Made by a program: the position numbers and the translations under genes. From Ga0077555 sp050250755 (GTDB lineage: Bacteria > Pseudomonadota > Alphaproteobacteria > Rhizobiales > Hyphomicrobiaceae), in NCBI GenBank assembly GCA_050250755.1, contig JBFWOB010000009.1:71823-135822 (forward strand): a stretch of 64,000 bases of DNA, given 5' to 3'. Below, piece after piece: positions 34,454-42,457 of the stretch (its first letter is position 1; each line of letters opens with the position of its first letter). The notes under the pieces were generated by a model. That model made no database searches. It was not told the origin of the DNA and saw only the letters and a program-made list of their open reading frames with translations.

Positions 34454-35250
34454 GCCGAGACCCCCGTTGCCGGGCGCGGCACCTTCTGGAACAGGCGATA
34501 GAAGTTCTCGGTCGTCGCCGTGGCCATCTCTGTGGCAGAGAGACCCTTCACCTTGGCCAATGCGGCCGCGGTGTGCACCACCAGTGCTGGCTCGTTGCGT
34601 TTGCCGCGGAAGGGTTCGGGCGCGAGGAACGGCGCGTCGGTCTCGACCAGAAGCCGATCGAGCGGCACGTCGGCAGCGATGGCACGGAGCGCATCCGATT
34701 TCTTGAACGTCACGACACCCGAGAACGAGACGTAATGGCCAAGCGCCACCGCGCGGCGTGCGAGCTCGGCACCGCCCGTAAAGCAGTGCAGGATCGCTTT
34801 GAACGGACCCTTTGCCGTCTCGTCCTCGAGGATGCGGATCGTGTCGTCGTCGGCGTCGCGCGTATGGATCTCGAGGGGCAGGCCCGTTGCGCGTGCGGCC
34901 GCGATATGGCGGCGGAAACCTTCGGCTTGGGCCTCGGGCGGCGACTTCTTGTAGAAGTAGTCGAGCCCCGCTTCGCCGATTCCAACGCACTTCGGATGCT
35001 CGGAGAGCCGCACGATCTCATCGAGCGGGATGTCCAGCTCTTCATGTGCGCGGTGAGGGTGCGTCCCCACGGTGCAGTAGACGTTCTCGTAGGCTTCCGC
35101 GATGGCACGATAGGTGTCGTACTGGCGGATATGGGTCGAGATCGTCACGAGCACTCGCACACCGGCGTCCGTCGCGCGCGCCACATAGGCATCGCGATCG
35201 GCCTCGAAGTCCGGGAAGTCCAGATGGCAATGGTGATCGACAAGCATCAC
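34450..35250 (-). CDS. TatD family hydrolase
   Basis: This is a metal-dependent hydrolase of 266 residues. It has the TIM-barrel metal ligands in MLVDHHCHLDFPDF, TVGTHPH, IGEAGLDYFY, LEIHTRDADDD, ILHCFTGG and LVETDAPFLAP. TatD proteins have 3'-5' exonuclease or DNase activity on damaged DNA; despite the name they are not part of the Tat translocase. It is linked by ATGA overlaps to metG upstream and to the MBL hydrolase downstream, a conserved alphaproteobacterial arrangement. Confidence 0.95.
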   Translation of the reverse strand: MMLVDHHCHLDFPDFEADRDAYVARATDAGVRVLVTISTHIRQYDTYRAIAEAYENVYCTVGTHPHRAHEELDIPLDEIVRLSEHPKCVGIGEAGLDYFYKKSPPEAQAEGFRRHIAAARATGLPLEIHTRDADDDTIRILEDETAKGPFKAILHCFTGGAELARRAVALGHYVSFSGVVTFKKSDALRAIAADVPLDRLLVETDAPFLAPEPFRGKRNEPALVVHTAAALAKVKGLSATEMATATTENFYRLFQKVPRPATGVSA

Positions 35251-36866
35251 GCTGCGTCTCCCTTGCCTTTGTCCTTCCCTTTCTTGCCTTGCTTCGCTGG
35301 CTTTGCGGGTGTCTCCGCGCCGTCCTCCGTTGGACGGATGTAGCGCGGGAAAACGCCTACGGGGGCCGGCAGCTCTGTGCCGGGCACCAGTCGGCCTGCC
35401 GCTCCAAGGTTGGCGAAGGTGCGCCGTGGCTCTGGCTGACCGAGAAGATCGAGTAGCTTCGCGGCCGACGTCGGCATGGCCGGCTGAGCCAGGATCGCAA
35501 GCTGGCGCACGACCTCCGCCGTCACGTAGAGGATCGTACCCTTGCGCTCCACCGGCAGTGAATTGTCGAACGGCTTTTCGCTGGCGAAGTAGCGGTCGGC
35601 GTCGCCGATGACGGCCCAGACGGCGTCGAGCCAGCTCTTGATCGCCTGCTTCTCCATGGCAGCCTTCGCGGCTGGATACATGGCATCAGCGGCGGCCAGC
35701 ATGGCTTCATCGGCTGGTGTAAACGCGCCCGGCGCTGGCACTTTGCCATCGAATCCCTTCGCGATCATCGACAGCGAGCGCTGCGCGAGGTTGCCGAGGC
35801 CATTGGCCAGATCGGCGTTGATGCGTGTCTCAATCGCTTCGGGCGTATAGCTGCCGTCCTGCCCGAACGCCGTTTCGCGCAGGAAGAAGTAGCGGACCGA
35901 GTCGACGCCGTAGGCCTTCACGAGATCGAACGGATCGATCACGTTGCCGACCGATTTCGACATCTTCTCGCCCTTGTTGAGCATGAAGCCGTGCGCGAAG
36001 ACGCGCCGCGGCAGCGGGATGCCCGCCGACATCAAGAATGCCGGCCAGTAGACCGCGTGAAAGCGCACGATGTCCTTGCCTATAACGTGCACGTCGCAGG
36101 GCCAGAAGCGTTTCAGCGGGTTGTCGCCCGCGTTCAGCAGGCCCGTTGCGGTGATGTAGTTGTTGAGCGCATCGACCCAGACATACATGACGTGCGCGGG
36201 ATTGCCGGGAACCGGGATGCCCCAGTCGAGCGAGGCGCGCGAGATCGAAAGATCCTGAAGCCCGCTCTCGACGAAACTCTTGACCTCGTTGCGCCGTTCG
36301 GGCGGCAGAATGAAATCCGGATTGGCCTCATAGTGCGCCAGCAAGCGATCCTGGAAGGCGGAGAGGCGGAAGAAATAGCTCTCTTCCTCCGTCCATTCGA
36401 CAGGCGAGCCGAGCGGCTCACGCCGGATGCCGTCCGGCCCGAGAATTGTCTCCGACTCGTCGAAATAAGCTTCCTGGCGGACCGAATACCAGCCGGCGTA
36501 CTTGGAGAGGTAAATGTCGCCCGCGGCTTCGAGGCGTTTCCAAAGCTCCTGGCACGCCTCGTAATGGCGCGCCTCGGTGGTGCGGATGTAATCATCATAC
36601 GAGCATCCGAGCGTGTCCTCCATCCGGCGGAAGACGGCCGAGTTGCGGTCGGCCAGCTCTTTCGGCGGAATGCCCTCGGCAACGGCCGTCTGCTTCATCT
36701 TGAGGCCGTGCTCGTCGGTGCCCGTGAGAAAGTACACGTCGTTCCCATCGAGGCGGGCAAAGCGGGCAATCGCATCCGTGGTTAGCGCGGTATAAGCGTG
36801 TCCGATATGAGGAACGCCGTTCGGATAAAAAATCGGTGTCGTGACATAAAACGTCTTGGCGCTCAT
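35247..36866 (-). CDS. metG: methionine--tRNA ligase
   Basis: This class I synthetase of about 539 residues charges elongator and initiator tRNA-Met. It begins MSAKTFYVTTPIFYPNG and has VPHIGHAYTAL (HIGH motif) and NKGEKMSKSVGNVIDP (KMSKS). No CxxC zinc knuckle is visible in the connective domain, so it belongs to the zinc-less group. There is no C-terminal EMAP-like tRNA-binding domain; the tail is Lys/Gly-rich. Start 36866 is supported by GGGAG eight bases upstream. It follows holB by 60 bp and overlaps tatD by four bases. Confidence 0.97.
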   Translation of the reverse strand: MSAKTFYVTTPIFYPNGVPHIGHAYTALTTDAIARFARLDGNDVYFLTGTDEHGLKMKQTAVAEGIPPKELADRNSAVFRRMEDTLGCSYDDYIRTTEARHYEACQELWKRLEAAGDIYLSKYAGWYSVRQEAYFDESETILGPDGIRREPLGSPVEWTEEESYFFRLSAFQDRLLAHYEANPDFILPPERRNEVKSFVESGLQDLSISRASLDWGIPVPGNPAHVMYVWVDALNNYITATGLLNAGDNPLKRFWPCDVHVIGKDIVRFHAVYWPAFLMSAGIPLPRRVFAHGFMLNKGEKMSKSVGNVIDPFDLVKAYGVDSVRYFFLRETAFGQDGSYTPEAIETRINADLANGLGNLAQRSLSMIAKGFDGKVPAPGAFTPADEAMLAAADAMYPAAKAAMEKQAIKSWLDAVWAVIGDADRYFASEKPFDNSLPVERKGTILYVTAEVVRQLAILAQPAMPTSAAKLLDLLGQPEPRRTFANLGAAGRLVPGTELPAPVGVFPRYIRPTEDGAETPAKPAKQGKKGKDKGKGDAA

Positions 36867-36926
36867 GGCCGTGGCTCCCATGGGTCTCTCGACGTCGGAT
36901 GGCGAGCCGGCCGCAGCGGCGACCCA

Positions 36927-38048
36927 TCAGCCGCGTGAAGCCACGCCGATCCGGCCGAATGTCTGCAGGATCAATGATTTGCGATCGAGATTGAGCGCCT
37001 GGGCCTCGCTCTTTTCGCGCGCGATTGTTTCCCACAGCTCGGCCCATGTGGCAAGCCTTGCCTCCGGGATCAAGCGCTTCGCGAGGCGTGATTCCTCGTC
37101 TCCAGCGGGGAGACCGGCACTGGCGCGCACGAGCCTCGCGATCAGCTTGAGCAGGAGATCGAACATCGTCTCGTAGCGTTCGGCGGCAGCCTGGGAGGCC
37201 GTTTCGTCAGCCAGAGCGTGCACGACTTGCCAGTCGATATTCGGCAGCCCGGACACGATCTGGCGGAGCCGGGCGTCGAGCTTCAGGCCATCGCCAAGCC
37301 AGAGAGACAGCGTGCGCCGAACGCTGCCCTCGGAGAGTGCGATCAGGCGCGCCCACTCGTCGGGTCCGGGAGGACCGTGCTCCTCGGGCGCGAGCGCCTG
37401 CAGGACGGCACGACGGAGGTCCGTTTCGGAAAGCGGTGCGAGATCGAGGATCCGGCAGCGCGAGCGTATGGTCGGAAGCAGGCGCCCAGGTGAGGCGGTC
37501 AGCAGAAGAAAGAAGGTTCGCGGCGGCGGCTCTTCCAGCGACTTGAGCAGCGCATTAGCGGCGTTGATGTTCAGCAAGTCCGCCGTGTCGACGATGACGA
37601 CTCGCCACGAATCGGCATCACCGGCATGCGATAGGAACGTCTTTACGCGGCGGACTTCGTCGACGGAGATGATCTGAAGATGGCGCTTGGTCTTGTGATC
37701 CCACGGCCGCCGAAGCACGAGCAGGCCGGGATGGGAGAGGGCCAGCACCTGACGTGCCGCAGTGCTCTCCGTTCGTATTTCGAGCGACCGGTGCTCCGGG
37801 TCACGCTCCCCCCTGTTTGCAAGTGCGTGACGCGCGAAGCGATAGGCGAGCGTCGCCTTGCCGATGCCTTCGGGACCCGAGATCAGCCATCCATGGTGCA
37901 TCCGTCCCGACGCAAAGCCAGCGGCAAGCGCCTGCTCGGCGGCTTCGTGCCCGTAGAGCTTCAGCGTCGCGCGCGGATGAGGGGCGCCGTCGAGCTTATC
38001 GGCCTCCGGGGGAGCTTCAATCTCCTGAACGGCCGGCGCGCGGGCCAT
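36927..38048 (-). CDS. holB: DNA polymerase III subunit delta'
   Basis: This clamp-loader subunit of 373 residues has a P-loop, HHGWLISGPEGIGKATLAYRFA, a Walker B-like region RVVIVDTADLLNINAANALLKSLEEPP, and the arginine-finger SRC motif in TIRSRCRILDL. These fit delta' (HolB) rather than DnaX. In the clamp loader it helps open the beta ring for replication. It overlaps tmk by one base (TGATG), the usual tmk-holB pairing. Confidence 0.95.
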   Translation of the reverse strand: MARAPAVQEIEAPPEADKLDGAPHPRATLKLYGHEAAEQALAAGFASGRMHHGWLISGPEGIGKATLAYRFARHALANRGERDPEHRSLEIRTESTAARQVLALSHPGLLVLRRPWDHKTKRHLQIISVDEVRRVKTFLSHAGDADSWRVVIVDTADLLNINAANALLKSLEEPPPRTFFLLLTASPGRLLPTIRSRCRILDLAPLSETDLRRAVLQALAPEEHGPPGPDEWARLIALSEGSVRRTLSLWLGDGLKLDARLRQIVSGLPNIDWQVVHALADETASQAAAERYETMFDLLLKLIARLVRASAGLPAGDEESRLAKRLIPEARLATWAELWETIAREKSEAQALNLDRKSLILQTFGRIGVASRG

Positions 38049-38680
38049 CAGAATGTCACCCCGAGCCGTGTCGTAACAGCAGCCCGTACCTGCGCCGCAA
38101 TGACGTCCTTATCCCCGAGGCCATCGACGAGATGGACGCGCGCCGGATGGCTGCGAGCCAGTTCGAGAAAGCCGGCTCGGAGCCGTTGATGGTAGTCAGT
38201 CCCGCGGTTTTCGTAGCCGTCCGGCGTTGCATTCCGGGCGTGAGCCCGAGCGAGACCGGTCTCGGCGGGCAGATCGAGCACGATGGTGAGATCCGGCGGC
38301 GCATCGCCGACGACGAGAGCTTCGAGAGTTTCAATGGACGAGGGCGACAGCGCCCCCGCTGCGCCTTGGTAGACTCGCGTCGAATCCGAGAAGCGGTCGC
38401 AGATCACCCACCGGCCTTGGCCGAGCGCAGGCCGGATTACAGCCGCGATATGGTCTGCTCGGGCGGCGTAGAAAAGCAACGCCTCGGCGAGCGGAACATG
38501 AGGTGGTAGCGATGGGTCGAGGATAAACGACCGAAGGCGCTCCGCGAATGGCGAGCCACCCGGCTCTCGTGTCTCGACCACAGCGTGACCGGCGTTGCGC
38601 AAGGCCTCCGCGAGGAAGCGGGCCTGGGTCGACTTGCCCGAGCCTTCGCCGCCTTCGAACGTGATGAATTTGCCGCGCAT
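38048..38680 (-). CDS. tmk: thymidylate kinase
   Basis: The 210-residue kinase phosphorylates dTMP to dTDP. It has the P-loop ITFEGGEGSGKSTQARFL, the substrate segment ETREPGGSPFAERLR, the DR motif in VICDRFSDSTRVYQGA and the lid GYENRGTDYHQRLRAGF. Start ATG 38680 is the family start; the frame extension to 38752 runs into the upstream methyltransferase gene. It is the first of the tight tmk-holB-metG-tatD-MBL series. Confidence 0.97.
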   Translation of the reverse strand: MRGKFITFEGGEGSGKSTQARFLAEALRNAGHAVVETREPGGSPFAERLRSFILDPSLPPHVPLAEALLFYAARADHIAAVIRPALGQGRWVICDRFSDSTRVYQGAAGALSPSSIETLEALVVGDAPPDLTIVLDLPAETGLARAHARNATPDGYENRGTDYHQRLRAGFLELARSHPARVHLVDGLGDKDVIAAQVRAAVTTRLGVTF

Positions 38681-38712
38681 AACGCTTTCCGTAGGCGGCG
38701 GCGGCAGGGCTG

Positions 38713-39327
38713 TCAAACGCGTCGCGCGAGCCAGATGGTGTGGCCGCCGCATGCGGGATCGTCAGCCATGTAGGCGACCACCTCGAATCCCGCCTCCGCA
38801 AGCAGCGCGCGATATGTCTCCGGTGCGAGGCTCGCGTGGTAAAGCGGCTCGCCTTCGAATGTGCCCATGGCCTCCCCATCGGACGTACCGCTGGTGAACA
38901 TCAGGACACAGCTCTCCGCAGCATGGTCGCGGAAGATCGGAAACATGGTCCGCTGGTCGTCTCGGGTGAGGTGAAAGAAACTGTCCCACGCCAGAATGCC
39001 ATCGAAGCGTCGGTCAAGGGCGAGTGCGCGCATGTCTGCAATGTGCCAGCATTGCTCTGGCATCCGGCTTTGCGCCTTGGCGATCATCGCGGAAGACGAG
39101 TCGACGCCGGTGACGCGAAAGCCTCGGCCACTCAGATGCGCCGCGATGGGCTCACCGGCTCCGCAGCCGATATCCAGGACGGCGGCGCTTGCCGGAAGTA
39201 GAGCCGCGAAGCGATCGAGCCATGGCCTCTCGAAGAGCGTTCGGGAGCGCAGCCTGTCCCACGCATCGACGTGCCGCTCGTAAAGGTCGACGATCCGGTC
39301 GGCCCCCTCGGTCGTCACAGCGCCCAT
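38713..39327 (-). CDS. class I SAM-dependent methyltransferase
   Basis: This Rossmann methyltransferase of 204 residues has motif I VLDIGCGAGEPIAAHL, the acidic strand VTGVDSSSAMI and motif IV-like FDGILAWDSFFHL. The C-terminus, VAYMADDPACGGHTIWLARR, resembles small alphaproteobacterial methyltransferases of unknown substrate. Its start lies inside the last 13 bases of dacA, so the two are probably co-transcribed. It separates dacA from tmk. Confidence 0.87.
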   Translation of the reverse strand: MGAVTTEGADRIVDLYERHVDAWDRLRSRTLFERPWLDRFAALLPASAAVLDIGCGAGEPIAAHLSGRGFRVTGVDSSSAMIAKAQSRMPEQCWHIADMRALALDRRFDGILAWDSFFHLTRDDQRTMFPIFRDHAAESCVLMFTSGTSDGEAMGTFEGEPLYHASLAPETYRALLAEAGFEVVAYMADDPACGGHTIWLARRV

Positions 39328-40562
39328 CCGAGCGCCAGATCGAAAATCGTGTCCAGCCCCCGCCGTACGATGCCAGCCGGCTTCACATCCTCGCCGGCAT
39401 AAAGTGGTACCTCGCTTACCGACTGCGATGGGCTGGTGACGCGCAGCGTCGCCACTCGATCCCCTTTCTTTATCGGTGTCTTGAGTGGGCGCTTGTAGAC
39501 GAGCTCGGCCTTGAGCTTCGGATTGGGCGGGAACTTCGGCAGCACCACCGTCACGGGCCCTTCACCGACGAGGGGGAGCCACATGCGGTCCCCGCCCCAG
39601 ACGCGGGCCTTGGCCACGACCTCGTCCTTCTCGAACAGCTTGAACTCCGAGATCGAGGCGAATCCCCATTCGAGAAGACGATGGCCCTCGCTCCGCACGT
39701 CGTTCTTCTTCTGGAGACCGATCATCACCAGAATCAACCGATGTCCGTCCTGATTCCCCGATGCGACGAGCCCAAAACCTTCCTTTTTGACGAAACCCGT
39801 TTTGAGACCATCGACGCCGAGAGCACCGAGCAACGGATTATCATTGAGGAAGCGGAACTTATGATAGCGCAGCTCTTTTTGGGCGAAACGCGGATAGAAC
39901 TCGGGGTAGGCGCGCATCAAATGAAGCGCCAGCAGCCCCATCTCGCGGGCGGTTGTCTGTTGCGCGTCGTCCGGCAAACCGGTCGCGTTGGTGAACGTCG
40001 AGCGATCGAGACCGATGCGCCGCGCTTCCTCCGTCATGCGCTGGGCGAAAGCCTTTTCGTTGCCGGCAAGGGCCTCTGCGATGGCAATCGCGGCGTCGTT
40101 GCCCGACTGCACGATGAGGCCTTGCAGTAACGTGTCGAGGGGTTCGCTCGTATTTACAGGCACGAACATGGCCGTCCAGCCGGAGGGGGCGCCACCGCGC
40201 CGCCAGGCATTGACCGACATCTTGACGTCGTCGGTGAGCTTGATCTGTCCGCTTTTGATCGCCTTGAAGACCACCGCAAGCGTCATCAGCTTGCTGAGGC
40301 CATCCGGTGAGGTCAGCTCATCGGCGTTGTGCTGAAAGAGCACGGCCCCCGACGCGGCATCCATCAGCACGGCTTGCTGGGCAATGGTCGTCGGGACACC
40401 ACCTTGGCGTGCGATCTGAGCAGCCGAGCGGGATTGCGCAGACGCCGGCAGTAGCGCCGTCACCGTGGCTGTGACGAGCAGCACGGCCGCCAGGAAGCTC
40501 CGCCAGAGGCGCCGTCTGATCGCGATCCGAGCATAAGCCGAGAAGGGCATCAGTTCATCCAT
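39315..40562 (-). CDS. D-alanyl-D-alanine carboxypeptidase (PBP5/DacA family) with the nucleophile serine replaced by glycine
   Basis: The 415-residue exported protein has a signal segment (LAAVLLVTATVTALLPASA) and the peptidase S11 domain, followed by a PBP5-type C-terminal beta domain and an amphipathic tail. SGN (153-155) and the KTG triad (254-256, in GVDGLKTGF) are intact. The first motif, normally SxxK, reads SPDGLSK: aligned without gaps to the E. coli PBP5 segment DPASLTK, the catalytic serine is Gly88 (codon GGC, 40299-40301) while Lys91 is kept. Established work on PBP5 shows that this serine is acylated. The protein is therefore predicted to lack carboxypeptidase activity but might still bind pentapeptide. 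Confidence 0.9.
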   Translation of the reverse strand: MDELMPFSAYARIAIRRRLWRSFLAAVLLVTATVTALLPASAQSRSAAQIARQGGVPTTIAQQAVLMDAASGAVLFQHNADELTSPDGLSKLMTLAVVFKAIKSGQIKLTDDVKMSVNAWRRGGAPSGWTAMFVPVNTSEPLDTLLQGLIVQSGNDAAIAIAEALAGNEKAFAQRMTEEARRIGLDRSTFTNATGLPDDAQQTTAREMGLLALHLMRAYPEFYPRFAQKELRYHKFRFLNDNPLLGALGVDGLKTGFVKKEGFGLVASGNQDGHRLILVMIGLQKKNDVRSEGHRLLEWGFASISEFKLFEKDEVVAKARVWGGDRMWLPLVGEGPVTVVLPKFPPNPKLKAELVYKRPLKTPIKKGDRVATLRVTSPSQSVSEVPLYAGEDVKPAGIVRRGLDTIFDLALGWAL

Positions 40563-40711
40563 GCGTCGACGCCTGTACGCGCGAGTCCTAAAAACGTGAA
40601 CGGGCAGATGAAGTCAACTGGTGCGGGAACATCTGTGCATCTTTGCAGGTGACAGCGGCATGCTATCCTCTCCGGCGAGCCGGCCTGCGATCAACACTCC
40701 GAGAGCATCCC

Positions 40712-42403
40712 TTGCAACATCACCCCGTGTCCCCCGCCGAATCCGCTGCTGATCCGATTACAGTGGCCGTGGTGCAGCATCGTCTGCACGCGATCGTAGA
40801 GGAAATGGGCGAGGCCATGCTGCGCACCGCCTATTCCCAGATTTTGAACTCGAGTCGAGATTTTTCGACCGGCATTTGCGACGCCAAGGGCCGCCTCATC
40901 GCCCAAGCCGAGCACGTGCCCGTCCACGTGGGCGCGCTTCCCTACGGTGCGCGCTCGGTTGCGGACGCGTTTGCCGGTGACATCCACGAAGGCGACGTGT
41001 TCCTGCTCAACGATCCGTATTTCGGCGGCAATCATTTGCCGGATGTGACCGTCTTCGTGCCAGTGTTTGCGGAGGGCGCATTCGCGTTCTGGTCGATCAA
41101 CAGAGCGCATATGTCCGATATCGGCGGCTCGGCTCACGGCGCCTACAACCCGGCCGCGACCGAGATCTACCAGGAAGGCTTGCGCATTCCGCCGCTCCGC
41201 ATCGTCGACAAGGGCGCGCCGCGCGAGGATCTGTTCCGCATGATCGCGACCAACGTGCGTCATTCGCGCGATTTCCGGGGCGATCTGGCGGCGATGATCG
41301 GCTCGGCGAAGCTGTGCGAGAAGCGGCTGCTGGCGCTCATCGACGAACTGGGCGCGGCGAAGCTGATGCCGGCCATTGAAGCCATGCTCGATGGGTCGGA
41401 GCGCCGTGCGCGGGCCATCGTTTCTGAGTGGAAAGATGGCGTCTACCACGGCGAGGCGTGGCTCGACGATGACGGACGCGGACGCAACGACGTTGCCATT
41501 CGCGCGAAGGTGACGGTGAGCGGCAGCGATCTCGAGATCGGTCTCACCCAGTCCGATGCGGAGGCGCTGAGTTTCGTCAACTCGTCGCATGCGAACATGC
41601 AGTCGGCGTGTGCGATGGCGTTTGCCTACCTGATCGATCACGACATCCCAAAGAACGACGGTTCGTTCCGTCCGCTCAAGGTGGTTGCGCGACCCGGCAC
41701 CATCGTCTGGGCGAACGATGGACTTCCGGTCACGATGTGCACCAGCCACTGCTCGAACGAGATCGTCGAGGCGATCGTGGTAGCGCTGTCCGAGGCCTGT
41801 CCCGATCGCGCCATGGGTGGATGGGGCCGGCGCTTCCGTATCGCCATCAAGGGTGAGGATCCGCGCACCGGTCGCGGCTTCATCTGGCACCTGTTCCAGG
41901 CGCGCCCCGGTGGCGGCGGATCAATCGCGGGCGACGGCTACAACTCGATTGGCGAATGGCATTCGGCGGGTGGCATCAAGTTCGGTTCGATCGAGGTCGC
42001 CGAAGCGCGCTTCCCATTCCTGTTCCTGCATCACGAATACCGTCCCGACTCGGCGGGCGACGGCGAGCACCGCGGAGGCACCGGCGCCGATCTGGAGATG
42101 GTCATCGAGACGGCAAAGACCGCAGTTGGCAACACGGCCGGAGATGGCATCCGGCACGGTGCGCGCGGCATGCTCGGCGGCGAGGACGGGAAGCCCCATC
42201 ACTATATTCTGCAGCGCGCCAAGACCGGCGAGGAGATTGTCCTCGGCACCAAGATGGTCGGTGTTGTGATCGAGCCGGGCGATCGGCTGCTCGTTCATTC
42301 CGGCGGTGGCGGTGGCTGGGGCGATCCCGCCAAGCGTGACAGCGCACGCCGTGCGCGCGATGCCGAGAACGGCCTCGTGACGTCCACCACCAAAAAAGCT
42401 TGA
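40712..42403 (+). CDS. hydantoinase B/oxoprolinase family protein
   Basis: The protein has about 563 residues and covers the full hydantoinase B domain. Segments are DPITVAVVQHRLHAIVEEMGEAMLRTAYS, HVPVHVGALPYG, GDVFLLNDPYFGGNHLPDVTVFVPVF and a C-terminal GGTGADLEM. It ends with the Gly-rich VHSGGGGGWGDP. With the HyuA-type subunit encoded next it forms an ATP-dependent amidohydrolase for hydantoins, 5-oxoproline or related cyclic amides. No ATG is available at the 5' end. I choose TTG 40712, which has GAGAG six bases upstream; TTG 40643 and GTG 40727 are alternatives. Confidence 0.88.
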   Translation: MQHHPVSPAESAADPITVAVVQHRLHAIVEEMGEAMLRTAYSQILNSSRDFSTGICDAKGRLIAQAEHVPVHVGALPYGARSVADAFAGDIHEGDVFLLNDPYFGGNHLPDVTVFVPVFAEGAFAFWSINRAHMSDIGGSAHGAYNPAATEIYQEGLRIPPLRIVDKGAPREDLFRMIATNVRHSRDFRGDLAAMIGSAKLCEKRLLALIDELGAAKLMPAIEAMLDGSERRARAIVSEWKDGVYHGEAWLDDDGRGRNDVAIRAKVTVSGSDLEIGLTQSDAEALSFVNSSHANMQSACAMAFAYLIDHDIPKNDGSFRPLKVVARPGTIVWANDGLPVTMCTSHCSNEIVEAIVVALSEACPDRAMGGWGRRFRIAIKGEDPRTGRGFIWHLFQARPGGGGSIAGDGYNSIGEWHSAGGIKFGSIEVAEARFPFLFLHHEYRPDSAGDGEHRGGTGADLEMVIETAKTAVGNTAGDGIRHGARGMLGGEDGKPHHYILQRAKTGEEIVLGTKMVGVVIEPGDRLLVHSGGGGGWGDPAKRDSARRARDAENGLVTSTTKKA

Positions 42404-42457
42404 TGCCGCGCACGGGAGACGATCCCGGCCGCCCTGCCAGACACTTCGAGGATACGC

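Noticed and set aside
33656..34990. A 444-codon reading of the MBL hydrolase gene
   Set aside because: The first 179 codons run through tatD in the wrong frame. The ATGA overlap at 34450-34453 sets the true start.
34450..35250. tatD as part of the Tat translocase locus
   Set aside because: It lies 16 kb from tatABC, and TatD proteins are nucleases rather than Tat components.
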